DNA from: an uncultured Alistipes sp. | GTDB taxonomy: Bacteria > Bacteroidota > Bacteroidia > Bacteroidales > Rikenellaceae | Length of the DNA: 64,000 nucleotides | Assembly: GCA_944321955.1 (NCBI GenBank) | Contig: CALUNG010000006.1 | Coordinates: 1 to 64,000 of the forward strand | Direction of reading: 5' to 3' | In this document: piece by piece, positions 25,793 through 35,416 of the stretch | How positions within the stretch are numbered: position 1 is the stretch's first letter | Layout: each line of letters starts with the position of its first letter | Notes under the pieces: generated by a model | The model's database searches: none | What the model was told of the DNA's origin: nothing | What the model saw: only the letters and a program-made list of their open reading frames with translations | Program-made: the position numbers and the translations under genes

Positions 25793-26510
25793 AAGGACAC
25801 AACTGCTGCTGGGCGAGGAGAAATGCGCCATACTTCGCGACTCCAACGTCGTGATCGTAGGACTGGGCGGCGTAGGGGCCTATGCCGCCGAGATGATAGC
25901 TCGTGCCGGTGTAGGCCGCATGACCATAGCCGATGCCGACGTTGTGAGCGAGAGCAACATAAACCGTCAGCTCATAGCACTTCATTCGACTGTCGGACGT
26001 TCCAAGGCCGAGCTTATGGCCGAGCGTCTGCGCGACATCAATCCCGAAATCGAACTTACGGTAGTAAACCGCTATATCAAGGACGACGAGACGTATACAT
26101 TACTGGATTCGGCGCATTTCGACTATGCGGTCGATGCCATCGACACGCTGTCGCCGAAACTCGCATTCATCAAGGGATGCATCGACCGAGGCATACCGGT
26201 CGTAAGTTCGATGGGTGCCGGAGCCAAGACAGACCCGACGCAGATGGAGATCGCCGACATCTCGAAGACGCACCACTGCCCGCTGGCCCACATGTTGCGC
26301 AAACGGCTGCACAAGATCGGCATACGCAGCGGTTTTCAGGCGGTATTCTCGCCGGAAACGATACGTGAAGGTGCCATGATACTCTGCGAGGAACAAAACA
26401 AGAAATCCAACGTTGGGACCATATCGTACATACCGGCGCTCTTCGGCATAGGCTGCGCCTCGGTCGTGATAAGGGATCTCGTTGGAGAACTGACTACAAA
26501 CAAAAAATAA
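25776..26510 (+). CDS. tcdA: tRNA threonylcarbamoyladenosine dehydratase
   Basis: E1-like enzyme that uses ATP to cyclise t6A37 of tRNA to ct6A. The Rossmann motif VIVGLGGVGAYAAE (about residues 26-39), DADVVSESNINRQ and AIDTLSPKLAFI identify the ThiF/MoeB/HesA fold. The 244-residue length and the THHCPLAHMLRKRL block suit TcdA rather than ThiF, and no thiamine genes are nearby. It overlaps the TatD-like gene and is 6 bases from the next gene, in a four-gene unit. Confidence 0.88.
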   Translation: MNNWLERTQLLLGEEKCAILRDSNVVIVGLGGVGAYAAEMIARAGVGRMTIADADVVSESNINRQLIALHSTVGRSKAELMAERLRDINPEIELTVVNRYIKDDETYTLLDSAHFDYAVDAIDTLSPKLAFIKGCIDRGIPVVSSMGAGAKTDPTQMEIADISKTHHCPLAHMLRKRLHKIGIRSGFQAVFSPETIREGAMILCEEQNKKSNVGTISYIPALFGIGCASVVIRDLVGELTTNKK

Positions 26511-26516
26511 ACTGTC

Positions 26517-27461
26517 ATGAAACCAAACATCGTTTTTCTGGACGAGTATTCGATATGCGGACGCGACATGTCGTCCGTCAAGGAGCTCGGCAACTACACC
26601 GCATACGACAATACTCTGCCCGAGCAGGTAGTCGAGCGATGTACCGACGCCGACATAGTCATCTCGAACAAGGTTGTGCTCGATGCCGACAAACTGAAAC
26701 AGCTGCCGCGCCTGCGTCTGATATGCGTAGCCGCCACCGGCACGAACAACATCGATCTCGAAGCCGCCGCTTCGCTCGGCATCGAGGTGCGCAACGCCGT
26801 AGGATATTCGACCTACTCCGTTGCAGAGACGACATTATGTTCGGCGCTGTCGCTGCTGCGCGAAGTAGTCTATTACGACGGATACTTCAAGAGCGGAGCC
26901 TACACTTCGTCGGGCCGCATGTTCTGTTTCGACCGTCCTACGGCACAGATCCGCGGCAAAAACTGGGGCATAATCGGATTGGGCAACATAGGCCATGAGG
27001 TGGCAAGACTCGCTACGGCATTCGGATGCGACGTACGTTACTTCTCGACCTCCGGCACCGTCCGCCACGAGGATTATCCATCGGTTTCGCTGAACGAGCT
27101 GCTTGAGTGGGCCGATATCGTATCGATACACTGTCCGCTCAACGGGCGGACACGTAACCTCATAGGCCGCGACGAACTCTCCATGATGAAACGTTCGGCC
27201 GTAATCATCAATGTCGCCCGTGGCGGCATTATCGACGAGCAGGCGCTCGCCGAAGCACTCGACAATGGCGAGATACGCGGAGCAGCGCTCGATGTCTTTA
27301 CGAGCGAACCCGTCAAGGCGGACTCACCGCTGCTCAAGCTCAAGGATCCGTACCGATTGCTGGCATCGCCGCACAATGCATGGTCGACGGTGGAAGCAAT
27401 AGATCGTCTCATCGGGTGCGTAACCGATAACATACGCGAATACTTAAACAACCGACAATAA
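26517..27461 (+). CDS. D-2-hydroxyacid dehydrogenase (glycerate-dehydrogenase-like)
   Basis: NAD(P)H-dependent reductase of 2-oxo acids. The nucleotide-binding motif GLGNIGHEVARLA is near residue 160. The catalytic residues are in NVARGGIIDE (Arg), the following acidic block FTSEPV (Glu) and SPHNAW (His). The 314-residue length is usual. It resembles hydroxypyruvate/glycerate reductases, but the substrate is uncertain. Operon position before cysK fits serine-side metabolism. The stop is 1 base from the cysK start. Confidence 0.88.
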   Translation: MKPNIVFLDEYSICGRDMSSVKELGNYTAYDNTLPEQVVERCTDADIVISNKVVLDADKLKQLPRLRLICVAATGTNNIDLEAAASLGIEVRNAVGYSTYSVAETTLCSALSLLREVVYYDGYFKSGAYTSSGRMFCFDRPTAQIRGKNWGIIGLGNIGHEVARLATAFGCDVRYFSTSGTVRHEDYPSVSLNELLEWADIVSIHCPLNGRTRNLIGRDELSMMKRSAVIINVARGGIIDEQALAEALDNGEIRGAALDVFTSEPVKADSPLLKLKDPYRLLASPHNAWSTVEAIDRLIGCVTDNIREYLNNRQ

Positions 27462-27462
27462 A

Positions 27463-28371
27463 TTGATCTGCAATAATATTCTCGAAACCATAGGGTCGAC
27501 ACCCATGGTCCGCATCAACAGACTGCTGTCCAAACCGGGAGTAAACATCTACGCCAAACTCGAAGGCTTCAACCCTACGGGCAGCATCAAGGACCGCATA
27601 GCGGTCAAGATGGTCGAAAAGGCCGAGGAAGACGGGTTGCTCTACCCCGGAAAGACCATCATCGAGCCCACATCGGGCAATACGGGCATAGGCCTGGCCA
27701 TAGCCGGCATCGTAAAGGGCTATCCCGTAGAGATAGTTATGAGTTCCGCCGTTTCGATCGAGCGTCGCAAGATAATTCGCTCCTACGGAGGAAAGGTGAT
27801 ACTTACCCCAGCCGATCAGGGAACGGACGGAGCCATACGCAAGGCCCGCGAACTGGTCGCCGCCAATCCCGAAAAGTATTACATGCCCGACCAGTTTGCA
27901 AATGCATGCAACTATCTGGCGCACTATGAAAATACTGCCATCGAGATCTGGCAGCAGACCGAGGGCAAAATCGACTATCTGGTATGTGCCGTCGGCACAT
28001 CGGGTACACTCATGGGACTTTCGCGCTTCCTCAAGGCAATGAAACCCGAAATCAAGGTGATCTGCGCCCACCCTACCCGCGGACACTACATACAGGGTCT
28101 GAAGAACATGGAGGAGGCCATAGTACCCAAGATATACGATCCGTCGCGCATAGACGTACAGGAGTTCGTCGAGAGCGAGGAGGCAATACACATGGCCCGC
28201 AGAATCATTGCCGAAGAGGGCATCTTCGCCGGCATGAGCAGCGGAGCGGCGATGCTTGCCGCACTGCGCACGGCCGAACGCATCGACAGCGGCAACATAG
28301 TGGTCGTTTTTCCGGACCGTGCCGAGAAATACCTAAGCACAAGCATGTTCGACGACGTCGACGAACAGTGA
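27463..28371 (+). CDS. cysK: Cysteine synthase (O-acetylserine sulfhydrylase)
   Basis: PLP enzyme that makes cysteine from O-acetylserine and sulfide. NPTGSIKDRIA contains the PLP lysine, EPTSGNTGIGLA binds the substrate, and GTSGTLMGLSRFL binds the PLP phosphate. The family N-terminus NNILETIGSTPMVRI begins immediately after a TTG at 27463. No ATG lies between the in-frame stop at 27445 and that point, so TTG is the start. Translation is likely coupled to the preceding dehydrogenase. A strong terminator follows. Confidence 0.95.
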   Translation: MICNNILETIGSTPMVRINRLLSKPGVNIYAKLEGFNPTGSIKDRIAVKMVEKAEEDGLLYPGKTIIEPTSGNTGIGLAIAGIVKGYPVEIVMSSAVSIERRKIIRSYGGKVILTPADQGTDGAIRKARELVAANPEKYYMPDQFANACNYLAHYENTAIEIWQQTEGKIDYLVCAVGTSGTLMGLSRFLKAMKPEIKVICAHPTRGHYIQGLKNMEEAIVPKIYDPSRIDVQEFVESEEAIHMARRIIAEEGIFAGMSSGAAMLAALRTAERIDSGNIVVVFPDRAEKYLSTSMFDDVDEQ

Positions 28372-28387
28372 TTCGAAACATACCGAC

Positions 28388-28420
28388 AAAGAGGCCGCTC
28401 CTGAACTGGGCGGCCTCTTT
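28388..28420 (+). terminator. Terminator after cysK
   Basis: An 11-bp stem AAAGAGGCCGC with its complement, followed by CAATTTTATA. Confidence 0.8.
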
Positions 28421-28441
28421 CAATTTTATACAAAAAGAAAA

Positions 28442-28463
28442 GGGTGCCACTTTTAGTGCCCCC
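28442..28463 (-). terminator. Probable terminator of tRNA-Ala
   Basis: GGGGGCAC...GGCACCC imperfect hairpin with bulges, followed on the minus strand by TTTTCTTTTTG. It lies about 33 bases beyond the tRNA 3' end. Confidence 0.5.
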
Positions 28464-28495
28464 TTATGCAACTTATTGATAATTAAACCTTGTCG

Positions 28496-28569
<74 letters not shown>

Positions 28570-28656
28570 GTTGTGGGTGCGAAGATAGCGATAGTTTTTC
28601 AATCTGCAAACTCCGCACCCATAAAATTCACACGCCTTGATCAAAAAAGCATGCTT

Positions 28657-30186
28657 TTACTTCATCTCGATAAGAGCGTGACCGGTCATTTCAGACGGCT
28701 GAGGCACTCCCATCAGTTTGAGAACCGTAGGTGCAACGTCGGCCAAAATACCGTCCTCTACCGACTTCACGCGATCCGATACAACTACAATGGGTACCGG
28801 ATTGAGCGAGTGAGCCGTATTTGGAGTTCCGTCGGCGTTGATGGCATGATCGGCATTACCGTGGTCGGCTATCATAACGACCTCGTAACCGTTGCGTTTC
28901 GCAGCCTCCACAACCTTCTCGACGCACTTGTCGACAGCCTTTACGGCCTTGACGATGGCGTCGTAGACACCGGTATGGCCTACCATGTCGCCATTGGCAA
29001 AATTGAGGCAGATGAAATCGTACTTCTGCGTATCGAGTGCATCCGCCAGCTTGTCGGCTACCTCGTATGCACTCATCTCGGGCTGAAGGTCGTATGTAGC
29101 CACCTTGGGCGATGCCACGAGAATACGGTCTTCACCGGGGAACTTGTCCTCACGGCCGCCGTTGAGGAAGAAGGTTACATGCGCATACTTCTCCGTCTCG
29201 GCTATACGCAGCTGGGCAAGGCCGAGCGACGAAACGTACTCGCCGATTGTATTTACGACGTTCTCCTTGTCGAAGATAATGTGCAGGCCCTTGAAGTGGG
29301 CATCGTAAGGAGTCATGCAGCAGTAATAGAGCGGCAAAGTATGCATTCCCTGCTCGGGCATATCCTCCTGCGTCAGTACGACGGTGATCTCGCGGGCACG
29401 GTCGTTACGATAGTTGAAGAAGATGACCATGTCGTCGGGCTTGATCGTACCGATGGCATTGCCGGCAGCATCCACGGCCACGATAGGCTTGATGAACTCG
29501 TCGGTTACGCCTTCGTCATACGACTTCTGCATGGCGGCAACCAAATCGGTAGCCTTTTCTCCTACACCGTTTACAAGCTGGTCGTATGCAACCTTGACAC
29601 GTTCCCAACGCTTGTCGCGGTCCATTGCATAGTAACGTCCTATGATCGACGCGATCTTGCCGGTTGTTGCGGCCATGTGCTTCTCCAGATCGGCAATGAA
29701 ACCCTTTCCGCTTTTGGGGTCGGTATCACGGCCATCCATGAAGCAGTGAACGTATGTATGCTCGATTCCGTAATGTTTCGATATTTCGCAGAGCTTGTAG
29801 AGGTGCTCGATCGACGAGTGTACACCTCCGTTAGAGACAAGACCCATGAAGTGTACGTTCACACCCTTCGCCTTGGCATACTCGAACGCCTTGACGATCT
29901 CGGGATTCTTGAGAATCGAATTATCGGCACATGCACGGTTGATCTTTACCAGATCCTGATATACGACACGGCCGGCACCTATGTTGAGGTGTCCCACCTC
30001 GGAGTTACCCATCTGTCCGTCGGGCAGACCGACATTCTCGCCGTCAGTGCGCAGATGCGCATGGGGATAGCGGGCAGTCATGTTCGAGATGTATTCGGGA
30101 TGAACGGTATATATGACGTCGGAAGCCGTATGGTCTCCATCGCCCCAACCGTCCAGAATCATTAACAGAACTTTCTGATTTGCCAT
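28657..30186 (-). CDS. gpmI: 2,3-bisphosphoglycerate-independent phosphoglycerate mutase
   Basis: Glycolytic enzyme that interconverts 3- and 2-phosphoglycerate with manganese. [10 protein letters not shown] at the N-terminus supplies a metal-binding Asp. [13 protein letters not shown] holds the phosphoserine Ser62. The C-terminal ADHGNADHA block supplies the remaining metal ligands. The length (509) is normal. The ATG is 4 bases after the alaS stop, so the two are co-transcribed. Confidence 0.97.
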   Translation of the reverse strand: MANQKVLLMILDGWGDGDHTASDVIYTVHPEYISNMTARYPHAHLRTDGENVGLPDGQMGNSEVGHLNIGAGRVVYQDLVKINRACADNSILKNPEIVKAFEYAKAKGVNVHFMGLVSNGGVHSSIEHLYKLCEISKHYGIEHTYVHCFMDGRDTDPKSGKGFIADLEKHMAATTGKIASIIGRYYAMDRDKRWERVKVAYDQLVNGVGEKATDLVAAMQKSYDEGVTDEFIKPIVAVDAAGNAIGTIKPDDMVIFFNYRNDRAREITVVLTQEDMPEQGMHTLPLYYCCMTPYDAHFKGLHIIFDKENVVNTIGEYVSSLGLAQLRIAETEKYAHVTFFLNGGREDKFPGEDRILVASPKVATYDLQPEMSAYEVADKLADALDTQKYDFICLNFANGDMVGHTGVYDAIVKAVKAVDKCVEKVVEAAKRNGYEVVMIADHGNADHAINADGTPNTAHSLNPVPIVVVSDRVKSVEDGILADVAPTVLKLMGVPQPSEMTGHALIEMK

Positions 30187-30190
30187 AACT

Positions 30191-32815
30191 TTATTTGTTT
30201 AATTTGTCCATAATCAATTCCACGGCCTTGTCAATGGCTCGCTGCAGTCCCTCGAGGTTCTTGCCTCCGGCCGTTGCGAAGAAAGGCTGACCGCCTCCGC
30301 CTCCGGCTATCTCCCTGGCAGCTTCGCGAACTACCGCACCGGCATTTACTCCGGCGGCGACAATGTCATCTCCAAGCATTACCACGAGTGACGGTTTGTC
30401 ACCGTATGACGAACCTACGACAAGCACCAGCTTCGGAGAGTGTGCCCGCAAATTGTAGGCCAGGTCCTTGATGAAATCCGCCTGCTTGTCCGACTGCATG
30501 CTGATAAGCAGCACGCCGTTTTGTTCGGGTACGGTCTTGACAAGTTTGTCTGCCAAAGCGGCAATCTGCTCGCGGCGCATCTCCTCGACCTCGTGACGCA
30601 ACGACTCGTTGTTCTCCACCAGTTTCCTGATCGCGGGAAGGATCTGAGCATTGTTGAGGCATTCGCCTATGTTGCGCATCGTATCCTCCGCCGCATACAT
30701 CAGATCCTCGGCGGCAGCACCGGTAACGGCCTCGATACGTCTTACGCCGGCCGATATGGCGCTTTCATTCAATATGCGGAACATGCCGATAGTACCGGTG
30801 GCACTCGTATGCGTACCGCCGCAGAGCTCGACCGAAGGTCCGAACTTGACCATGCGGACACGATCGCCGTACTTCTCACCGAACAACATCATGGCTCCGC
30901 ACTTCTCGGCATCCTCCTTGGTGGCATTGCGGTTCTCCTCGAGGGGATAGTTGGCGCGGACCGCACGGTTGACCAGACGCTCAACCTCACGCAGCTGTTC
31001 GGGCGATACCTTCTGGAAGTGCGAAAAGTCGAAACGCAGATAACCGGGAGTTACGAGAGAACCCTTCTGCTCGACATGGTTGCCAAGAACCTGACGCAAC
31101 GCGTGATGCAACAAGTGCGTGGCGGTATGGTTGTTGGCAGCCGACTGACGCTTCTCGGCATCGACCACAGCTGTGAACTCGGCCGACGGATTGGTTGGCA
31201 ACGTATTTACTATATGTATTATCAGACCGTTCTCCTTCTCGGTTGCAACTATGTCGACACGTTCATTTGCGCTTTCGATATATCCGGTATCGCCGACCTG
31301 GCCTCCCGAATTTCCGTAGAACGGAGTACGGTCGAAGACCAGCTGATACGAAGTCTTGCCCTTGGTCGAGACCTTGCGGTAACGTGTGATCTTCACCGGT
31401 GCCGTCAACGTATCGTAACCTATGAACTCGCTCTGTTCTACGGGCATGAGCACTACCCAGTCGTCGGTATCGACTGCCGAAGCGTTACGTGAACGCTCCT
31501 TCTGAGCCTGCAGCTCCTTGTTGAACTCATCGAGATCGACCCCCATACCCTGCTCGCGTGCGATCAGTTCGGTAAGGTCGATCGGAAATCCGTAAGTATC
31601 ATAAAGCACGAATGCCTCCTTGCCCGAGATTTCGCTGCGGCCGTTCTTCTTGGCCTCCTTTATCACGCCGTCGAGAAGGTTGATACCGGTAGCCAGCGTA
31701 CGCAGGAAAGCCGACTCCTCCTCCTCGATAACGCGTTCGATAAGCGTCTGCTGAGCCTTCAGCTCGGGGAACTGTCCGCCCATCTGCTCGACGAGCGTAC
31801 CCACAAGCTTGCATATGAACGGCTCGTTGAAGCCCAGATACGTATATCCGTAACGTACGGCACGGCGCAGGATACGGCGTATGACGTATCCTGCCTTGAC
31901 GTTCGACGGCAACTGACCGTCGGCGATCGAGAAGGCGATGGCACGCAGGTGGTCGGCGATGACGCGCATTGCCACATCGGTATTCTCATCTCCGCCGTAA
32001 CGTTTGCCAGACATGGCCGATATGCGCTGTATGAGCGGCTGGAACACGTCGGTATCGTAATTCGACTTCTTGCCCTGAAGTATCATGCAGAGACGTTCGA
32101 AGCCCATACCCGTATCTACGTTCTTTGCAGGCAGCGGTTCGAGCGAACCGTTCGCCTTGCGATTGAACTGCATGAAGACCAGGTTCCAAATCTCGATTAC
32201 CTGCGGGTTTCCGGCATTGACCAGATCACGTCCGGGCACCTTGGCGATCTCGGCTTCGTCGCGCAGATCGAAGTGGATCTCACTGCAGGGACCACACGGA
32301 CCCGTCTCGCCCATCTCCCAGAAGTTGTCATGTTTGTTTCCGCGGATTATATGGTCTTCGGGCAGGAACCGGCTCCAGTATTCGTATGCCTCGCTGTCGA
32401 ACGGCACGCCATCCTCCTCGCTGCCCTCGAATACGGTTGCGTACAGACGATCCTTCGGTAGACCGTAAACCTCGGTCAACAGCTCCCAGGCCCACGATAT
32501 GGCCTCTTTCTTGAAATAGTCGCCATACGACCAGTTGCCGAGCATCTCGAACATCGTATGGTGATACGTATCATGGCCGACCTCTTCCAGATCGTTGTGC
32601 TTGCCCGATACGCGCAGACACTTCTGCGTATCGGCCACACGCGGATATTTGCGCGGAGCATTTCCAAGGAATATGTCCTTGAACTGGTTCATACCGGCGT
32701 TGGTGAACATCAGCGTCGGGTCGTTTTTTACGACCATCGGTGCCGACGGCACGATGGTATGTCCTTTGCTCGCAAAGAAATCGAGGAAGGCCTGTCTGAT
32801 TTTATTCGACTCCAT
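30191..32815 (-). CDS. alaS: Alanyl-tRNA synthetase
   Basis: Class II synthetase, 874 residues. The catalytic domain opens with [14 protein letters not shown] and shows the motif-2 region and GMGFERL (motif 3). The editing domain has [13 protein letters not shown] and CGGTH zinc ligands. The C-Ala domain ends with the glycine run [15 protein letters not shown] -7 box lies 43 bases upstream, and the leader is too short for a T-box. It is the first gene of alaS-gpmI, with the cognate tRNA-Ala gene on the same strand behind gpmI. Confidence 0.98.
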   Translation of the reverse strand: MESNKIRQAFLDFFASKGHTIVPSAPMVVKNDPTLMFTNAGMNQFKDIFLGNAPRKYPRVADTQKCLRVSGKHNDLEEVGHDTYHHTMFEMLGNWSYGDYFKKEAISWAWELLTEVYGLPKDRLYATVFEGSEEDGVPFDSEAYEYWSRFLPEDHIIRGNKHDNFWEMGETGPCGPCSEIHFDLRDEAEIAKVPGRDLVNAGNPQVIEIWNLVFMQFNRKANGSLEPLPAKNVDTGMGFERLCMILQGKKSNYDTDVFQPLIQRISAMSGKRYGGDENTDVAMRVIADHLRAIAFSIADGQLPSNVKAGYVIRRILRRAVRYGYTYLGFNEPFICKLVGTLVEQMGGQFPELKAQQTLIERVIEEEESAFLRTLATGINLLDGVIKEAKKNGRSEISGKEAFVLYDTYGFPIDLTELIAREQGMGVDLDEFNKELQAQKERSRNASAVDTDDWVVLMPVEQSEFIGYDTLTAPVKITRYRKVSTKGKTSYQLVFDRTPFYGNSGGQVGDTGYIESANERVDIVATEKENGLIIHIVNTLPTNPSAEFTAVVDAEKRQSAANNHTATHLLHHALRQVLGNHVEQKGSLVTPGYLRFDFSHFQKVSPEQLREVERLVNRAVRANYPLEENRNATKEDAEKCGAMMLFGEKYGDRVRMVKFGPSVELCGGTHTSATGTIGMFRILNESAISAGVRRIEAVTGAAAEDLMYAAEDTMRNIGECLNNAQILPAIRKLVENNESLRHEVEEMRREQIAALADKLVKTVPEQNGVLLISMQSDKQADFIKDLAYNLRAHSPKLVLVVGSSYGDKPSLVVMLGDDIVAAGVNAGAVVREAAREIAGGGGGQPFFATAGGKNLEGLQRAIDKAVELIMDKLNK

Positions 32816-32855
32816 ATATACTTGTAAAGCTAATTATCACGTTATCTGAATCAGG

Positions 32856-32885
32856 TTGCAAAAATACATATTTTAACTAAATTTG
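32856..32885 (+). promoter_or_regulatory. Promoter of the M23 peptidase genes
   Basis: TTG at 32856-32858, a 19-base spacer, then TAAATTTG at 32878-32885. The -33 part abuts the alaS -7 box, so polymerase cannot occupy both at once. Confidence 0.65.
32859..32866 (-). promoter_or_regulatory. -7 promoter box for alaS
   Basis: Minus-strand TATTTTTG, 43 bases from the ATG; only 11 bases separate it from the opposing plus-strand box. Confidence 0.6.
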
Positions 32886-32913
32886 CATCACTAAAACCCG
32901 GTAATTTTCAAGT

Positions 32914-33879
32914 ATGGGACGAAAAGCAAAGGTCAAGGCGCAAAATACGGCAACGTTTGAAAACGATGCCGTAACGTATCGTTTGCGCATGTATACACTG
33001 CTGCGCAAGATACTCATCGGGTTCATACTCGTATCGCTTGTGAACTTTGCATTCTCATACCTTTTCTACACCCCCAAGATGTACCGCATACACAGCGAAA
33101 ACCGCGAAATGGTACTCAAGTATGCCATCATGAACAACAAGATACGGGTAGCACAGCGACAGCTCGACGAAATACGACACCGCGACAATCAGGTCTACCG
33201 GGCGCTCTTCTCGTCCGACACTACGCATCTGATACCGGAACCATATCCCGACAGCAAATACGCCTACATGAGCGGAGACGACTATTCGACGCTCATGACC
33301 GATACGTGGAAGGCCATGGACGAGCTCGCCCAGCAGATATATCTCGAATCGGTATCGTTCGACGAGCTGCAGATACTGGCCAAGAACAAGGAGCGTCTTT
33401 CGTCGGCCATACCTGCCGTCTGGCCCATTGACCGTGCGCAGCTCAAGGCTCTCTATTCGTTCGGCATGCGACTGCATCCCATCTACAAGACCCGCAAGTT
33501 CCACAAGGGAGTTGACATGGCCTGCAACATCGGCGTGCCGGTATACGCCACGGGTGATGCCGTAGTCGAATCGACGGATCAGGGGCAACGACGCGTCGGA
33601 TACGGCAGGCAAATCTTGCTTGATCACGAATTCGGATACAAGACGCGATATGCACACCTGAGCAAGATACTCGTCGAGCCGGGACAGAAGGTATCGCGCG
33701 GACAGATCATCGGCGAGGTGGGATCGACGGGCGGCAGTACGGGACCGCACCTGCACTACGAAGTAATACATGAGGGACAGGTCGTCAATCCCGTGAACTA
33801 CTTCAACAAGAACATGACCGTCGACGAATACCGCAAGCTGATGGATGAGATCAAGGACAGCGACCTCGAGGTCGAATAG
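32914..33879 (+). CDS. Membrane-anchored M23 peptidase (first of a pair)
   Basis: Predicted periplasmic zinc endopeptidase acting on peptidoglycan, anchored by one helix (about residues 33-52). A coiled-coil-like region (about 60-165) precedes the LytM domain. Zinc and catalytic residues are intact: FHKGVD (His197, Asp201), RYAHL (His248) and HLHYE (His279, His281). The 321-residue layout resembles MepM/NlpD-type envelope proteins of Bacteroidota. The next gene is a paralogue, 9 bases downstream. Confidence 0.92.
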   Translation: MGRKAKVKAQNTATFENDAVTYRLRMYTLLRKILIGFILVSLVNFAFSYLFYTPKMYRIHSENREMVLKYAIMNNKIRVAQRQLDEIRHRDNQVYRALFSSDTTHLIPEPYPDSKYAYMSGDDYSTLMTDTWKAMDELAQQIYLESVSFDELQILAKNKERLSSAIPAVWPIDRAQLKALYSFGMRLHPIYKTRKFHKGVDMACNIGVPVYATGDAVVESTDQGQRRVGYGRQILLDHEFGYKTRYAHLSKILVEPGQKVSRGQIIGEVGSTGGSTGPHLHYEVIHEGQVVNPVNYFNKNMTVDEYRKLMDEIKDSDLEVE

Positions 33880-33888
33880 CATGAAACG

Positions 33889-34839
33889 ATGACCAGAGAA
33901 GAGAAAAAAGCCAGATTGCTGAAATACAGGACCCGCAAACAACGGGCCATACGCATCACGACGCAAATCTTCGTGTGGCTCGGAGTCGCCGTCATATACT
34001 ACATCGGGTTTTCCGTATTTTTCGACACGCCGGTAGAGTACGAACTCAAACACTCAACCGACATGATGCGCCGCGAATACGACCGTCTGTCGGCCCGATA
34101 CGACTCGCTGTCGATGGTTCTCGAGAATGTCGTTGCACGCGACCGCAACGTCTTCAACATACTCTTCGAATCGACTCCGTACGAACTCGACTCCGAATTC
34201 GAGAACGAGCGGCTGGCCCTGCACGAGAAGTTGCTGACCCGTTCCAACAGGCAACTGCGCCGCGAACTGGCAACGTCGGTCGACGATCTGCAGAAAAAGA
34301 TGGCCGAACTTGAAAAGTCGCATGACCGTCTTAGCGACGAGATCGAGAAATGCGGCAAGGGACTAAACAACATTCCGTCGATACAACCCGTCATAAACAG
34401 TCAGCTGACGTTGCTCACGGCCGGATACGGCATGTTGATGCATCCGTTTTACCGCACGCTGCAGTCGCATCAGGGTGTGGATTACACCGTACCCGAAGGT
34501 TCGAGCGTATTCGCCACGGCCGACGGAACGGTAAAGGAGGTATCGGGGCGCAACTCCACTTTCGGACTGAACATAGTCATAGACCACGGCAACGGGTACC
34601 TCACGCAATATTGCCACCTGTCGTCATCGAAGGTACGCAAGGGTCAGCGCGTCCGTCGCGGCGACATCATCGCCCTGTCGGGGAACTCCGGTCTCTCGCT
34701 TTCGCCGCACCTGCATTACGAAGTCCGATACGACGGAATGCGCGTCGATCCCATACACTACTTTTTCATGGAGTTGACACCCGACCAATACCAACGCATA
34801 ATCAAAATATCGCAGTCGGGCATGCAATCCTTCGACTGA
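33889..34839 (+). CDS. Membrane-anchored M23 peptidase (second of a pair)
   Basis: Paralogue of the preceding gene with the same order: basic cytosolic start, membrane helix (about residues 27-45), coiled coil (about 55-160), LytM domain. The zinc site is complete: SHQGVD (His194, Asp198), YCHL (His243), HLHYE (His274, His276). Both copies are therefore probably catalytic, not a peptidase with an inactive activator. An ATG at 33881 runs into a stop at once, so 33889 is the start. It is followed by the HAD gene after 10 bases. Confidence 0.92.
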   Translation: MTREEKKARLLKYRTRKQRAIRITTQIFVWLGVAVIYYIGFSVFFDTPVEYELKHSTDMMRREYDRLSARYDSLSMVLENVVARDRNVFNILFESTPYELDSEFENERLALHEKLLTRSNRQLRRELATSVDDLQKKMAELEKSHDRLSDEIEKCGKGLNNIPSIQPVINSQLTLLTAGYGMLMHPFYRTLQSHQGVDYTVPEGSSVFATADGTVKEVSGRNSTFGLNIVIDHGNGYLTQYCHLSSSKVRKGQRVRRGDIIALSGNSGLSLSPHLHYEVRYDGMRVDPIHYFFMELTPDQYQRIIKISQSGMQSFD

Positions 34840-34849
34840 CACGCACAAC

Positions 34850-35407
34850 ATGCTGATAAAACTTCTGCTACTCGATTTCGACGGCACGCTTGCCGATACG
34901 CGCCGCGCCAACACCCTCGCATACATCGACGCCCTGGCCGAGGCGGGGTACAGTCTCGACGAGGAGACATACGTACGAAAGTATTTCGGCATGCGATGTC
35001 CAGAATTTCTCAAGGACATAGGCTTCACTGCGCCGGACGATATCGAGCGCATCCGCCGACGCAAGATCGAACTCTACCCGACCCACTTCGATACGGTAAG
35101 TCTCAACCGTCCGTTATGGGATTTCGTTTGCTCGTTCCGCCGCAACGGAGGCCGCGCATGGGTCGTATCGACAGGTCATGCTGACAATGTCGCGAACGCC
35201 ATGAAGTACCTCGGCATTGCCGACGGTTTCGACGGCATCGTTACGGGCGACATGGTCGAGCGGTCGAAACCGGCCCCGGACTGCTTCCTGCAGGTTATGG
35301 CCGCCGAGGGCGTTACGCCCGCAGAGACATTGATCTTCGAGGATTCGGATACGGGTATCGAAGCTGCGCGTCGCAGCGGAGCACCATACATCAGAATAAC
35401 ATTGTGA
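34850..35407 (+). CDS. HAD-superfamily phosphatase (subfamily IA)
   Basis: Small cytosolic hydrolase, 185 residues. Motif I is LDFDGTLADT (nucleophile and acid Asp), motif II STGHAD, motif III lysine in SKPAPD, and motif IV FEDSDTGIEAA. A helical cap lies between about residues 15 and 80. It resembles phosphoglycolate phosphatase or beta-phosphoglucomutase-like enzymes; the substrate cannot be fixed. It is third in the M23 unit. The stop is 9 bases from the convergent AddB-like gene with no terminator between. Confidence 0.88.
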   Translation: MLIKLLLLDFDGTLADTRRANTLAYIDALAEAGYSLDEETYVRKYFGMRCPEFLKDIGFTAPDDIERIRRRKIELYPTHFDTVSLNRPLWDFVCSFRRNGGRAWVVSTGHADNVANAMKYLGIADGFDGIVTGDMVERSKPAPDCFLQVMAAEGVTPAETLIFEDSDTGIEAARRSGAPYIRITL

Positions 35408-35416
35408 CGGACGAGA

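Noticed and set aside
32816..32858. T-box or leader-peptide control of alaS (and of leuS at 63468-63503)
   Set aside because: Leaders of about 36-43 bases are too short, and no antiterminator pairing was seen.
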